Shown piece by piece: positions 6,314 to 12,661 of a DNA stretch of 13,933 nt. Source of the DNA: Verrucomicrobiota bacterium (GTDB lineage Bacteria > Verrucomicrobiota > Verrucomicrobiia > Chthoniobacterales > UBA10450). The translations under genes were made by a program, and so were the position numbers. How positions within the stretch are numbered: position 1 is the stretch's first letter; the number at the start of each line of letters is the position of its first letter. The notes below the pieces were generated by a model, which worked only from the letters and a program-made list of their open reading frames with translations, did no database searches and was not told where the DNA came from. The DNA lies in contig QHMQ01000042.1 of assembly GCA_003217835.1 (NCBI GenBank), forward strand, positions 1-13,933, written 5' to 3'.

Positions 6314-8791
6314 ATGTCCAAATCCCTTGTCATCGCCGAAAAACCCAGCGTCGCGACGGACCTCGCGCGCGTTTTGGGCAAGTTTAAGAAAGAGAAGGAT
6401 TTCTTCGAGAACGATCGATACGTGATCTCCTCGGCGATTGGTCATTTGGTCGAGATGGTTCCGCCGGAAGGCGCGGAAGTGAAACGGGGGAAATGGAATA
6501 TCGAAAATCTCCCGGTATTGCCGAACCACTTCGATCTTATCCCGAAAGAGAAGACAAAATCGCGGCTGCAGGTGCTCAAGCGTTTGATCAAGCGGCCCGA
6601 CGTGACCGAGATCATTAACGCCTGTGATGCCGGGCGCGAAGGCGAGCTTATTTTTCGTAACACATTGCGATGGGCGGGCGCTAAGAAACCGACGCGCCGG
6701 CTTTGGCTCCAATCGATGACACCGGAGGCGATTCGCGCCGGCTTCGAGCATCTGCGTTCCGAGCAAGAAATGCAGCCGCTGGCCGATGCCGCGACTTCCC
6801 GCGCGGAAAGCGATTGGCTGGTCGGCATCAATGCAACACGCGCGCTTACTTCATTCAATTCGCGCAGCGGCGGTTTTCAAAAGACCGCCGCCGGCCGGGT
6901 GCAGACGCCTACGCTCGCGATCTTGGCGGGTCGCGAAGAGAAAATCCGCTCTTTCAAGCCGCGCCCGTATTTCGAGGTTCATGCGGACCTTGGGGTGAAG
7001 ACGGGAAGCTATCGGGGCCGCTGGTTCGACGAGAAATTCAAAAATGATGGGGGCGAGGACGCGCGTGCGGAACGCCTCTGGAGCCGCGAGAAGGCAGCCG
7101 CAATCGAAGCGAAATGCGTCGGCAAAACGGGCGAGATCACCGACGACAGAAAATCGGCTACGCAGGCGTCGCCGCTGCTCTACGATCTAACAACATTGCA
7201 GCGTGAAGCCAATGGCCGCTTTGGTTTAAGCGCGCGCCGCACGCTCCAGATTGCGCAGGCCCTTTATGAGAAGCACAAGGTGCTGACTTACCCGCGCACC
7301 GATTCGCGTTATTTGCCGGAAGACAATCTTGGCCAGGTGCGCAAGGTCATGTCCAGCTTCCACGATCAGACGCTGGCCACCTACGCCGAGAAAGCGCTGC
7401 GCAACGAATGGATCAAACCGACCAAGCGCGTCTTCAACAACGCCAAAGTGAGCGATCACCACGCCATCATCCCCACGGGCGCATCGGCCGCGCACCTCGA
7501 TGATTTCGAGCGCAAAATTTTCGACATGGTGGCGCGCCGCACTATCGCGGTCTTTTATCCGGCCGCGCAATTTGAAGTGACCACGCGCATCACTCGGATC
7601 GAAGGCGAGCCGTTCAAGACGGACGGGAAAATCATTGTCGATCCTGGCTGGAAGGCGGTCTATGGGAAAGAAGCGGCCGGCGAGGACGAACAATCGATTG
7701 CTCCGATTTCGCCGAACGAACGGGCAAACGTGCTTGCGATTGAGGTCAAAGAAAACGAGACGAAGCCGCCGACACGTTTTAACGAAGCAACCTTGCTTTC
7801 GGCGATGGAAGGTGCTGGCAAGCTGGTTGAAGACGAAGAGCTGCGCGAGGCGATGAGCGAGCGCGGCTTAGGCACGCCAGCCACGCGCGCCCAAATTATC
7901 GAGGGCCTGATTTTTGACGGATACATAGAGCGCAAGGGGAAGGAGCTTATCGTCACCGCGAAAGGATTATCGCTCATCACGCTGCTGCGAAATCTGCACA
8001 CGGACGTTCTGTGCACACCGGAATTGACCGGTGAATGGGAATTTCGTCTCAAGCAAATGGCGCACGGCAAGCTCGACCGCCGTCATTTCATGGAAGACAT
8101 TCGCGAGTTAACGCGCGAGATCGTGGAGAAGGTCCGCAATTTCCGTGGCGAAACCATCGAGGGCGAGTACGCTGTCATCGACGCCAAATGCCCTAACTGC
8201 GGCAGCGGCCCGATCAAGGAAGATTACAAAACGTTCCGCTGCCAAAATTGCGACTGGCTCATGTGGAAAACGATGGCCTCGCGCCAATTCGACCCGGAGG
8301 AAGTCCGCGAATTGTTAACGAAGGGACGCGTGGGGCCGCTGCAAGGATTCCGCAGCAAGATGGGACGTCCGTTCGAAGCTGCAGTGAAACTGGGCGAAGA
8401 CAAAAAACCGGAATTCGATTTTGGTGCGGATGGCAATGGCGCACCGCAAAAGATCGACACTGCGCAGCACGAAGCGATCGGAGTTTGTCCGATTTGCAAG
8501 GAGGGTCAGGTTTACGAGCTGGAAAATGTCTACATCTGTGAGCGGGCCGCCGCTGCGCCCAAAAAATGCACATTCCGCATCAGTAAAACGATTTTGCAGC
8601 GTGCTATTCCGAAAGAGCAGGTGCAAAAGCTGATCACAACAGGCAAGACCGATCTCCTGCCGAGATTTATTTCGAAGAGAGGCCGCCCGTTTTCAGCGCA
8701 TTTGAAGCTTGAGAATGGCAAAGTAATTTTTGAGTTTGCCGAAAAAGCGCCGCGTGCCACAAAGCCGCGCAAGACGGCCGCGAAGGTGTAG
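6314..8791 (+). CDS. topB: Type IA DNA topoisomerase, topoisomerase III (TopB) kind
   Basis: This 825-residue enzyme relaxes or decatenates DNA by transient cleavage of one strand. The N-terminal Toprim domain begins SLVIAEKPSVA (Glu9) and has CDAGREGELIF (104-114). Asp105 and Glu109 are present, but the second Asp of the usual DxD is Gly107, a variant I associate with TopB-like rather than TopA-like enzymes. SRAESDWLVGINATRALT lies near 162-179. The active-site tyrosine is Tyr326 in LTYPRTDSRYLP. The C-terminus is elaborate: a four-Cys zinc ribbon (C626, C629, C643, C646), a Toprim_Crpt-type repeat (about 658-705, KMGRPF), a second Cys4 module (C725, C728, C742, C752) and a second repeat (about 766-812, KRGRPF). 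The tail is Lys-rich. It is longer than E. coli TopB (about 650) because of these modules. It sits after dprA, where topA is often found. Confidence 0.92.
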   Translation: MSKSLVIAEKPSVATDLARVLGKFKKEKDFFENDRYVISSAIGHLVEMVPPEGAEVKRGKWNIENLPVLPNHFDLIPKEKTKSRLQVLKRLIKRPDVTEIINACDAGREGELIFRNTLRWAGAKKPTRRLWLQSMTPEAIRAGFEHLRSEQEMQPLADAATSRAESDWLVGINATRALTSFNSRSGGFQKTAAGRVQTPTLAILAGREEKIRSFKPRPYFEVHADLGVKTGSYRGRWFDEKFKNDGGEDARAERLWSREKAAAIEAKCVGKTGEITDDRKSATQASPLLYDLTTLQREANGRFGLSARRTLQIAQALYEKHKVLTYPRTDSRYLPEDNLGQVRKVMSSFHDQTLATYAEKALRNEWIKPTKRVFNNAKVSDHHAIIPTGASAAHLDDFERKIFDMVARRTIAVFYPAAQFEVTTRITRIEGEPFKTDGKIIVDPGWKAVYGKEAAGEDEQSIAPISPNERANVLAIEVKENETKPPTRFNEATLLSAMEGAGKLVEDEELREAMSERGLGTPATRAQIIEGLIFDGYIERKGKELIVTAKGLSLITLLRNLHTDVLCTPELTGEWEFRLKQMAHGKLDRRHFMEDIRELTREIVEKVRNFRGETIEGEYAVIDAKCPNCGSGPIKEDYKTFRCQNCDWLMWKTMASRQFDPEEVRELLTKGRVGPLQGFRSKMGRPFEAAVKLGEDKKPEFDFGADGNGAPQKIDTAQHEAIGVCPICKEGQVYELENVYICERAAAAPKKCTFRISKTILQRAIPKEQVQKLITTGKTDLLPRFISKRGRPFSAHLKLENGKVIFEFAEKAPRATKPRKTAAKV

Positions 8792-8829
8792 TGGCAGCTC
8801 TTGATTGCAATCCTGCAGTCGATGTGGCC

Positions 8830-9765
8830 TCAGTTACGAGCTTCGACCTGCTGCTGGACATGGTGCACCATAGCCACCGCGCCGATTAAGACACACCCCG
8901 CAACTACCTGGTGCAGTTGGAGAGTCGCGTGGAAAAAACCCCACGTGATGCACACCGCGGCGAGTGTCTGCATCATCTCGAAATAGCCCGCCGTCGATGC
9001 ACGCGTGAGGCGCAGCCCTTCGAAATAAATAAGCAGGGGGATACCGCCGGAGATTGACGCAAGGAGAACCAGCCAGACAACAGCTTTTGTTGCGTGCGCC
9101 TGGGCGGCCGCTGGCCAGAGCGCTGCCCCATGGAGCTTTCCGTAGGCGAGAAGGATCAAAGTCATGCACGCTAGCCCGACGACAATGCGCAGACTGGACG
9201 CGAGCCGAAGGGACATGCCGGTCATTACCCCGCGGCCAGCGACCGTCGCGAGTCCCCAAAACAACGCGCAGATTAGTGCGTAGCCGGTGCCGCGGTTTAG
9301 TCCGGCGCGCTCAAACGAGACACCGATCAGCGTTGGATGCGCGACGGAGACGAAGACGCCGGCAAGGATCGCGATGCCGGCATAGAGGAAGAAACGTTGA
9401 CCGAGGCGGTCGCTGAAGAGCAAGAACGCGCCCATAGTCGAGATGACGGGCTGGATGTTCAGGACGACGTTCACCACTGTCGGGTTGCCGTATTTCAGGG
9501 CCAGTGTGAAAAAGATCGTGCCGACAGCGGAGCCGGCGAAGCCGGAGAAGAATAGGTATACCCAAGTGCGCAGGTCGATTTTGCCGATCTCGCCAACGCG
9601 TGAGACGAGAAGTGGCAGGAACATGAACAGGATGAGCACATGCTCCCAAAACACAATCACGTCAGCGTCAAACAGAGTATTCAGTGGAATGCGCCACGCG
9701 CTCTCTGTTCCCCAAAGCGCAGCGCCAAGACCGACGAGCCATGGGCCGTACGTCACCGAGTTCAT
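8830..9765 (-). CDS. EamA/DMT-family permease
   Basis: The protein has 311 residues from the ATG at 9763-9765, supported by GGAG 8 nt upstream. Longer in-frame starts (ATG 9780, TTG 9816) are possible. About ten hydrophobic segments are spread over the whole length in two similar halves, the usual layout of drug/metabolite transporters with paired EamA domains. Typical features are an early WG motif (ALWGTESAW), the end of half one at GAFLLFSDRL, and the start of half two at GTGYALICALFWGLATVAGRG. Members export amino acids, metabolites or drugs, and the substrate cannot be read from sequence. It is convergent with topB (38 nt between stops) and divergent from nrdR with a 125-bp shared promoter region. 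No functional link to either neighbour is evident. Confidence 0.88.
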   Translation of the reverse strand: MNSVTYGPWLVGLGAALWGTESAWRIPLNTLFDADVIVFWEHVLILFMFLPLLVSRVGEIGKIDLRTWVYLFFSGFAGSAVGTIFFTLALKYGNPTVVNVVLNIQPVISTMGAFLLFSDRLGQRFFLYAGIAILAGVFVSVAHPTLIGVSFERAGLNRGTGYALICALFWGLATVAGRGVMTGMSLRLASSLRIVVGLACMTLILLAYGKLHGAALWPAAAQAHATKAVVWLVLLASISGGIPLLIYFEGLRLTRASTAGYFEMMQTLAAVCITWGFFHATLQLHQVVAGCVLIGAVAMVHHVQQQVEARN

Positions 9766-9804
9766 GCGGCGGTCTCCCATGCCGAAGCGTGTAGTGCGGA
9801 TACG

Positions 9805-9819
9805 ACGTTGCGTCAACGT
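9805..9819. promoter_or_regulatory. Operator-like dyad ACGTTG-CGT-CAACGT in the EamA/nrdR spacer
   Basis: A perfect 6-3-6 inverted repeat lies 40 bp upstream of the EamA start and 71 bp upstream of the nrdR start. A second, shorter dyad, TTGAA-GCG-TTCAA (9874-9886), sits just before the nrdR ATG. A possible nrdR -35 (TTGACG, 9848-9853) lies between them, with only a poor -10 (TATTGA or TTATTG near 9871). No known binding consensus matches. Confidence 0.3.
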
Positions 9820-9890
9820 GCGCTTGCGGGTGGAAGCGAATATGGGATTGACGATACAATTGGTTGTGTGTTATTGAAGCGTTCAACACT

Positions 9891-10454
9891 ATGCGTTGCC
9901 CCAAGTGCGGGTCTCGTGATGACAAGGTCATCGATTCCCGTCAATCGCGGGATAGTTCGAGCATCCGCCGCCGTCGGGAATGTCTGAAGTGCAAATATCG
10001 CTTTACCACGTACGAAGAAATCGAGCGATCAGACCTGCGGGTCGTGAAACGTGACCGAACACATGAGCCGTTTGACCGACGCAAACTGGCTGCCAGCATC
10101 GCGAAAGCCTTTGAAAAACGCTCGGCCAGCCTTCTTACGCTGGAGGAGATGGTGGACGAAATTGTGCATGAACTTGAAACCAGCGGGCGGGAAGTTCCTT
10201 CCACGGCCATCGGAGCCAAGGTGCTCGAAAAATTGCGTAAGATTGATGAAGTGGCGTATCTACGTTACGCGTCGGTGCACCAGCGATTTGAGGATGTCGA
10301 TCAATTTGTGGATGCCATTCATACCCTCGGTCGGCGAATAAAACCGAATGCGCTCCAGCGCGAATTGTTTCCGCCGGAAACAGCGCAAACTCAATCGCGT
10401 GCCGCCGGTGCGGGTTCTCGCGATATCCCAAACGAAAATCATGGTCGCATTTAA
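9891..10454 (+). CDS. nrdR: Transcriptional repressor NrdR (zinc ribbon plus ATP-cone)
   Basis: NrdR senses ATP/dATP and represses ribonucleotide reductase genes. Starting at the ATG at 9891 gives the canonical opening MRCPKCG; an upstream in-frame start at 9864 adds a non-family extension and is rejected. Cys3, Cys6, Cys31 and Cys34 form the zinc-ribbon DNA-binding domain, with the basic SSIRRRRECLKC segment. The ATP-cone spans about 50-138: VVKRDRTHEPFDRRKL, then helices through VLEKLRKIDEVAYLRYASV. At 187 residues it is longer than typical NrdR (about 150-165). The extra C-terminal tail (about 160-187) is low-complexity and its last codons overlap the next gene. No ribonucleotide reductase gene is in the window, so the targets are elsewhere. 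Confidence 0.97.
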   Translation: MRCPKCGSRDDKVIDSRQSRDSSSIRRRRECLKCKYRFTTYEEIERSDLRVVKRDRTHEPFDRRKLAASIAKAFEKRSASLLTLEEMVDEIVHELETSGREVPSTAIGAKVLEKLRKIDEVAYLRYASVHQRFEDVDQFVDAIHTLGRRIKPNALQRELFPPETAQTQSRAAGAGSRDIPNENHGRI

Positions 10455-11001
10455 AGAAGAATTTCCGTATCTGCGGACCGAGTCGGGGCAACTCTTCGAG
10501 TTTAATCGCGATTGGCTGCACGCTGCCATCACCCGCGCGGCGGACAAGGCCGGCTATCCGAGTTGGTGGCTGACCGATCACGTGACAGAGAGTATCGCTT
10601 TTTACCTACGCCTGCGGAATGACGAGAGTGTGGTCGCGTTCAGCCAGCTTTCGCAGACCGTGCGCTATGTCCTGAAGGTGATCGGCTACAAAGAGATCAT
10701 TCCACATTTTGCGCCGTCGCCACCGCCCATTTCCATTTCGCTGTTCGAGATCGCCGAACAGGCAGGCACGGGATACGAACTCGCATTTTTTGATCTTCTG
10801 GAAAGACGAATTAACGCGCTGATTCAAACTGGGATGGACAATCTGCAGCTCTGCTCGCTGCACCCTTGCGTGAAACACCTGCGCGGCGTGAAAGTGTGGA
10901 CGCGCGCCTGTGATGCCCTGCGGGAGGAAATTGTCTGTTTCGTGCGCGAAAAAATAACGTCGGCAACTGGAGTTGCGCGGCTCGACTGTTCTGTGCGCTG
11001 A
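10441..11001 (+). CDS. Unknown protein overlapping nrdR, with an ATP-cone-like N-terminal half
   Basis: I take the ATG at 10441, giving 186 residues and a 14-nt overlap with the nrdR end. An earlier in-frame start at 10348 would lie deep in nrdR and add an Arg-rich shadow sequence. Residues about 10-92 follow the ATP-cone pattern. LRTESGQLFEFNRDWLHAAI resembles the basic-strand, turn, F-D/N-R-x-x-L-x-x-[AS]-I start of NrdR's own ATP-cone. VRYVLKVIGYKEIIPHF resembles its last helices. The invariant lysines of active cones are not evident, so nucleotide binding may be lost. Residues about 98-186 are helical with Cys138, His141, Cys143, His146, Cys157 and Cys166, with no family I recognise. No signal peptide or membrane segment. 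The overlap implies joint expression with NrdR; a role in NrdR control or deoxynucleotide supply is inference only. Confidence 0.8.
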   Translation: MVAFKEEFPYLRTESGQLFEFNRDWLHAAITRAADKAGYPSWWLTDHVTESIAFYLRLRNDESVVAFSQLSQTVRYVLKVIGYKEIIPHFAPSPPPISISLFEIAEQAGTGYELAFFDLLERRINALIQTGMDNLQLCSLHPCVKHLRGVKVWTRACDALREEIVCFVREKITSATGVARLDCSVR

Positions 11002-11135
11002 ATCGGCTTTTGCAGCAATGGTTAGGCCAGCAGTCGCGCTAATCCCTCCATTACTCCGAACACGAGGCGTTTCTTCGAAAGCCATGCTGCAAGTTCGCAA
11101 TTTGAGCGGTTAGATTTTCAGAGTATTGGATCGTC

Positions 11136-11471
11136 ATGACCATTTTTGAAAAAATCATCGCCCGCCAGACTCCGGCGAAAATCATTTGGGAAGACGATGA
11201 CGCGATCGCGTTCCACGACGTCAATCCGCAAGCGCCCGTGCATGTGCTGATCGTACCAAAAAGAGTGGTACCGCGGCTCACAGAGGCGACCGACAGCGAC
11301 AGCGCGCTGCTCGGAAAATTGCTCCTCGTTGCGCGCGATATCGCGAAGAAGCTGGATCTGTCGAGTGGCTATCGCGTCGTGATCAACAGTGGACCCGACG
11401 CCGGTGAAAGTGTGCCGCATTTGCATGTACATCTGCTTGGCAAGCGCGCGCTCGCCTGGCCGCCGGGGTAA
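11136..11471 (+). CDS. HIT-family (HINT-like) nucleotide hydrolase
   Basis: The 111 residues are the normal size for a HINT-branch histidine-triad protein, which forms homodimers and hydrolyses AMP phosphoramidates such as AMP-lysine. MTIFEKIIARQTPAKIIWED opens the fold, followed by AIAFHDVNPQAPVHVLIVPK. INSGPDAGESVPHLHVHLLG contains the triad His95-x-His97-x-His99, His97 being the expected nucleophile, with upstream His36. The ending ALAWPPG is typical of the branch. Start ATG 11136. It lies 134 nt after the nrdR-overlapping gene on the same strand and converges with the minus-strand gene ending at 11561. In-cell substrates are not predictable. Confidence 0.95.
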   Translation: MTIFEKIIARQTPAKIIWEDDDAIAFHDVNPQAPVHVLIVPKRVVPRLTEATDSDSALLGKLLLVARDIAKKLDLSSGYRVVINSGPDAGESVPHLHVHLLGKRALAWPPG

Positions 11472-11560
11472 GTTAAGACCCAAAGGTGATCTCGGCATCC
11501 AGCAATGCATGTCTCACCCGTTGGCTCCATTTCCTGCGTTAGGATCTCGCAGAGCGTTCT

Positions 11561-11848
11561 CTACTGACCAACAAGTGCCCAGTTAACTCCGACGATACGC
11601 TTGTCCGCAAATCGTTTCAGCGATTTGGGAAAAACGAGATAAGTCGCGCCTTTTCTCTCTCTGAAACCCACGATCCCGAACTCTATTCCATTCTCGCTCT
11701 CTTGTATCGTCATGACCCGATTGTTTTTTATTCGCGATTGGAAATGACGGTCGGCTTCCGGCTTTTGCCAAAGCGTGTAGACCTGTGGTTCGCCACATTT
11801 TTCCACCACCTGAGAAAAACGTGCCGTCTTAACTTTGAGGAGCTTCAT
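11561..11848 (-). CDS. Small hypothetical protein
   Basis: This encodes 95 residues from the ATG at 11846-11848. The composition is that of a soluble alpha/beta protein: alternating strands such as VMTIQESENGIEFGIVGF and ATYLVFPKSLKRF with balanced charge. It has no signal peptide, membrane span or Cys motif. The patterned N-terminus (MKLLKVKTARFSQVVEKCG) and the absence of a better reading frame suggest a real gene. It begins about 40 nt beyond the 3' end of the SRP RNA on the same strand and is convergent with the HIT gene. No strong ribosome-binding site is visible. I recognise no characterised family and assign no function. Confidence 0.65.
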   Translation of the reverse strand: MKLLKVKTARFSQVVEKCGEPQVYTLWQKPEADRHFQSRIKNNRVMTIQESENGIEFGIVGFRERKGATYLVFPKSLKRFADKRIVGVNWALVGQ

Positions 11849-11887
11849 AGCCGAATGGTGCGGCCTGGGCCGGCGGTCGCGCCGAAC

Positions 11888-11991
11888 AAAAAAGTCCGCC
11901 AGAGAACTACGGCAAGGAGGATCAGACTACCGTTGCTGCATTCCTGCCCTGGCGGGGTTTGTAAGTCCTCAATCCATAGCCCCTGACGGAG
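11888..11991 (-). ncRNA. ffs: Signal recognition particle RNA (small bacterial 4.5S type)
   Basis: On the minus strand the conserved SRP domain IV is plain. CAGG, a 3-bp stem GCA/TGC capped by a GGAA tetraloop, then AGCAACGG form the symmetric and asymmetric internal loops that bind Ffh. The flanking AACCCCGCCAGG and AGCAACGGTAG match the common small-SRP core. Outer helices also pair. TCCGTCAGGG (11990-11981) pairs with CTCTGGCGGA over 10 bp, GCTATGG with CCGTAGT over 7 bp with wobbles, and GGACTTAC with GTAGTCT with one bulge. The RNA ends in a run of six T (11893-11888), a built-in terminator. Size is about 100 nt, with no Alu domain. With Ffh it targets nascent membrane proteins. The 5' end is placed by pairing only; a TATAAA at 12036-12031 could be a -10 box for a longer precursor. 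Confidence 0.92.
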
Positions 11992-12054
11992 AGCAAATTT
12001 TCCCGCAAGATCGACATCGCGCAATCGCGTTTTATAGATCGGCAAAATCGCCAG

Positions 12055-12076
12055 CATTGACAATCCATTGACAATC
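12055..12076. repeat. Tandem 11-bp repeat carrying two -35-like hexamers
   Basis: CATTGACAATC is repeated exactly (12055-12065, 12066-12076). Each copy holds a consensus TTGACA on the plus strand, at 12057-12062 and 12068-12073. It lies between the divergent ffs and lipoprotein genes. A -10 match 17 nt downstream of the second copy (TTGCAT, 12091) is weak. It could be the promoter region of the lipoprotein gene. Confidence 0.5.
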
Positions 12077-12103
12077 CATAGCGCTTCTGTTTGCATCGAC
12101 ATC

Positions 12104-12298
12104 ATGAAATGGCTGGCATTACTTTTGCTCGCGGTTCTTCAGTCCTCGTGCACGACCCTCGTTAATCGGCGTGATCTCTATAGCCCGGAGCCCGGGCCTG
12201 ATTCCAGAGAGGTAATGCGGCAATTGGCAACTACCACGTCGGTAACGACCAGGACCGTACACAGCGCCCGGGAAGACGTCGCGCCACTGCCTTATTAA
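12104..12298 (+). CDS. Tiny putative lipoprotein
   Basis: Starting at the ATG at 12104 gives 64 residues; an in-frame ATG at 12068 would bury the signal peptide, so I prefer the later one. MKWLALLLLAVLQSSC is a short lipoprotein-type signal: one Lys, a Leu-rich core and a Cys at position 16. The residues before Cys are Q-S-S, so the -3 position is not the usual Leu and the lipobox is imperfect. The mature part (about 49 residues) is hydrophilic, rich in Thr, Ser and Arg, contains YSPEPGPDSREV and probably lacks a compact fold. It would sit at the cell envelope. It is divergent from ffs and its stop is only 15 nt from the rpmI stop (convergent). Function unknown. Confidence 0.65.
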   Translation: MKWLALLLLAVLQSSCTTLVNRRDLYSPEPGPDSREVMRQLATTTSVTTRTVHSAREDVAPLPY

Positions 12299-12313
12299 AC
12301 TGCGTAATCGCTG

Positions 12314-12523
12314 TTAGCCGAACGGCAGATTCGCCTTGACGCGGGCGACATCGGTCTTGTCTACATGCGCTGCCTTGCCCAACTGGCGTTTGCGTTTCGC
12401 ATTCTTGGCCGAGAGTAAATGCCGGCGCGAGGATTGCGCTCTCAAGACTTTGCCGCGCGCAGTGATCTTGAATCGTTTTGCCACCGATTTGCGTGTTTTG
12501 CTGCGAGCAATTGATTTCGGCAC
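12314..12523 (-). CDS. rpmI: Large-subunit ribosomal protein bL35
   Basis: Read from the GTG at 12521-12523, this gives 69 residues starting PKSIARSKTRKSVAKRF after the initiator. This is the bL35 pattern, including KITARGKVLRAQSSRRHLLS, NAKRKRQLGKAAHVD and a C-terminal LPFG. A TTG 12 codons upstream is in frame but adds non-family residues. bL35 is a small, very basic 50S protein buried in 23S rRNA. It is usually encoded between infC and rplT. Here the next gene downstream is the convergent lipoprotein and the gene upstream is the divergent ndh, so it stands alone. No clear Shine-Dalgarno precedes the GTG. Confidence 0.93.
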   Translation of the reverse strand: MPKSIARSKTRKSVAKRFKITARGKVLRAQSSRRHLLSAKNAKRKRQLGKAAHVDKTDVARVKANLPFG

Positions 12524-12661
12524 GAGGGCGAAACATAGTTGCTGGTGATGCGATAACAAATGTTTTCGTAGCCGACATCACGCTGAGCATCTCGAACAGC
12601 GAAGCAGCTACAGCTCGTGATTTCGCTCGCATCGGTTTTCTTTCTCGGAACATTCTTGCAT

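Noticed and set aside
8802..8811. GATTGCAATC palindrome between the convergent topB and EamA stops
   Set aside because: Ten bases with no loop cannot form a terminator hairpin, and no T-run follows; likely chance.
9884..9899. Possible NrdR box at the nrdR start
   Set aside because: Only the left half (ACACTAT) resembles the consensus; the right half, which falls in the coding region, does not match.
11845..12105. 86-codon minus-strand ORF ending in an ATGA overlap with the next gene
   Set aside because: It runs straight through the SRP RNA and its T-run; the peptide shows no family pattern. The overlap is coincidental.
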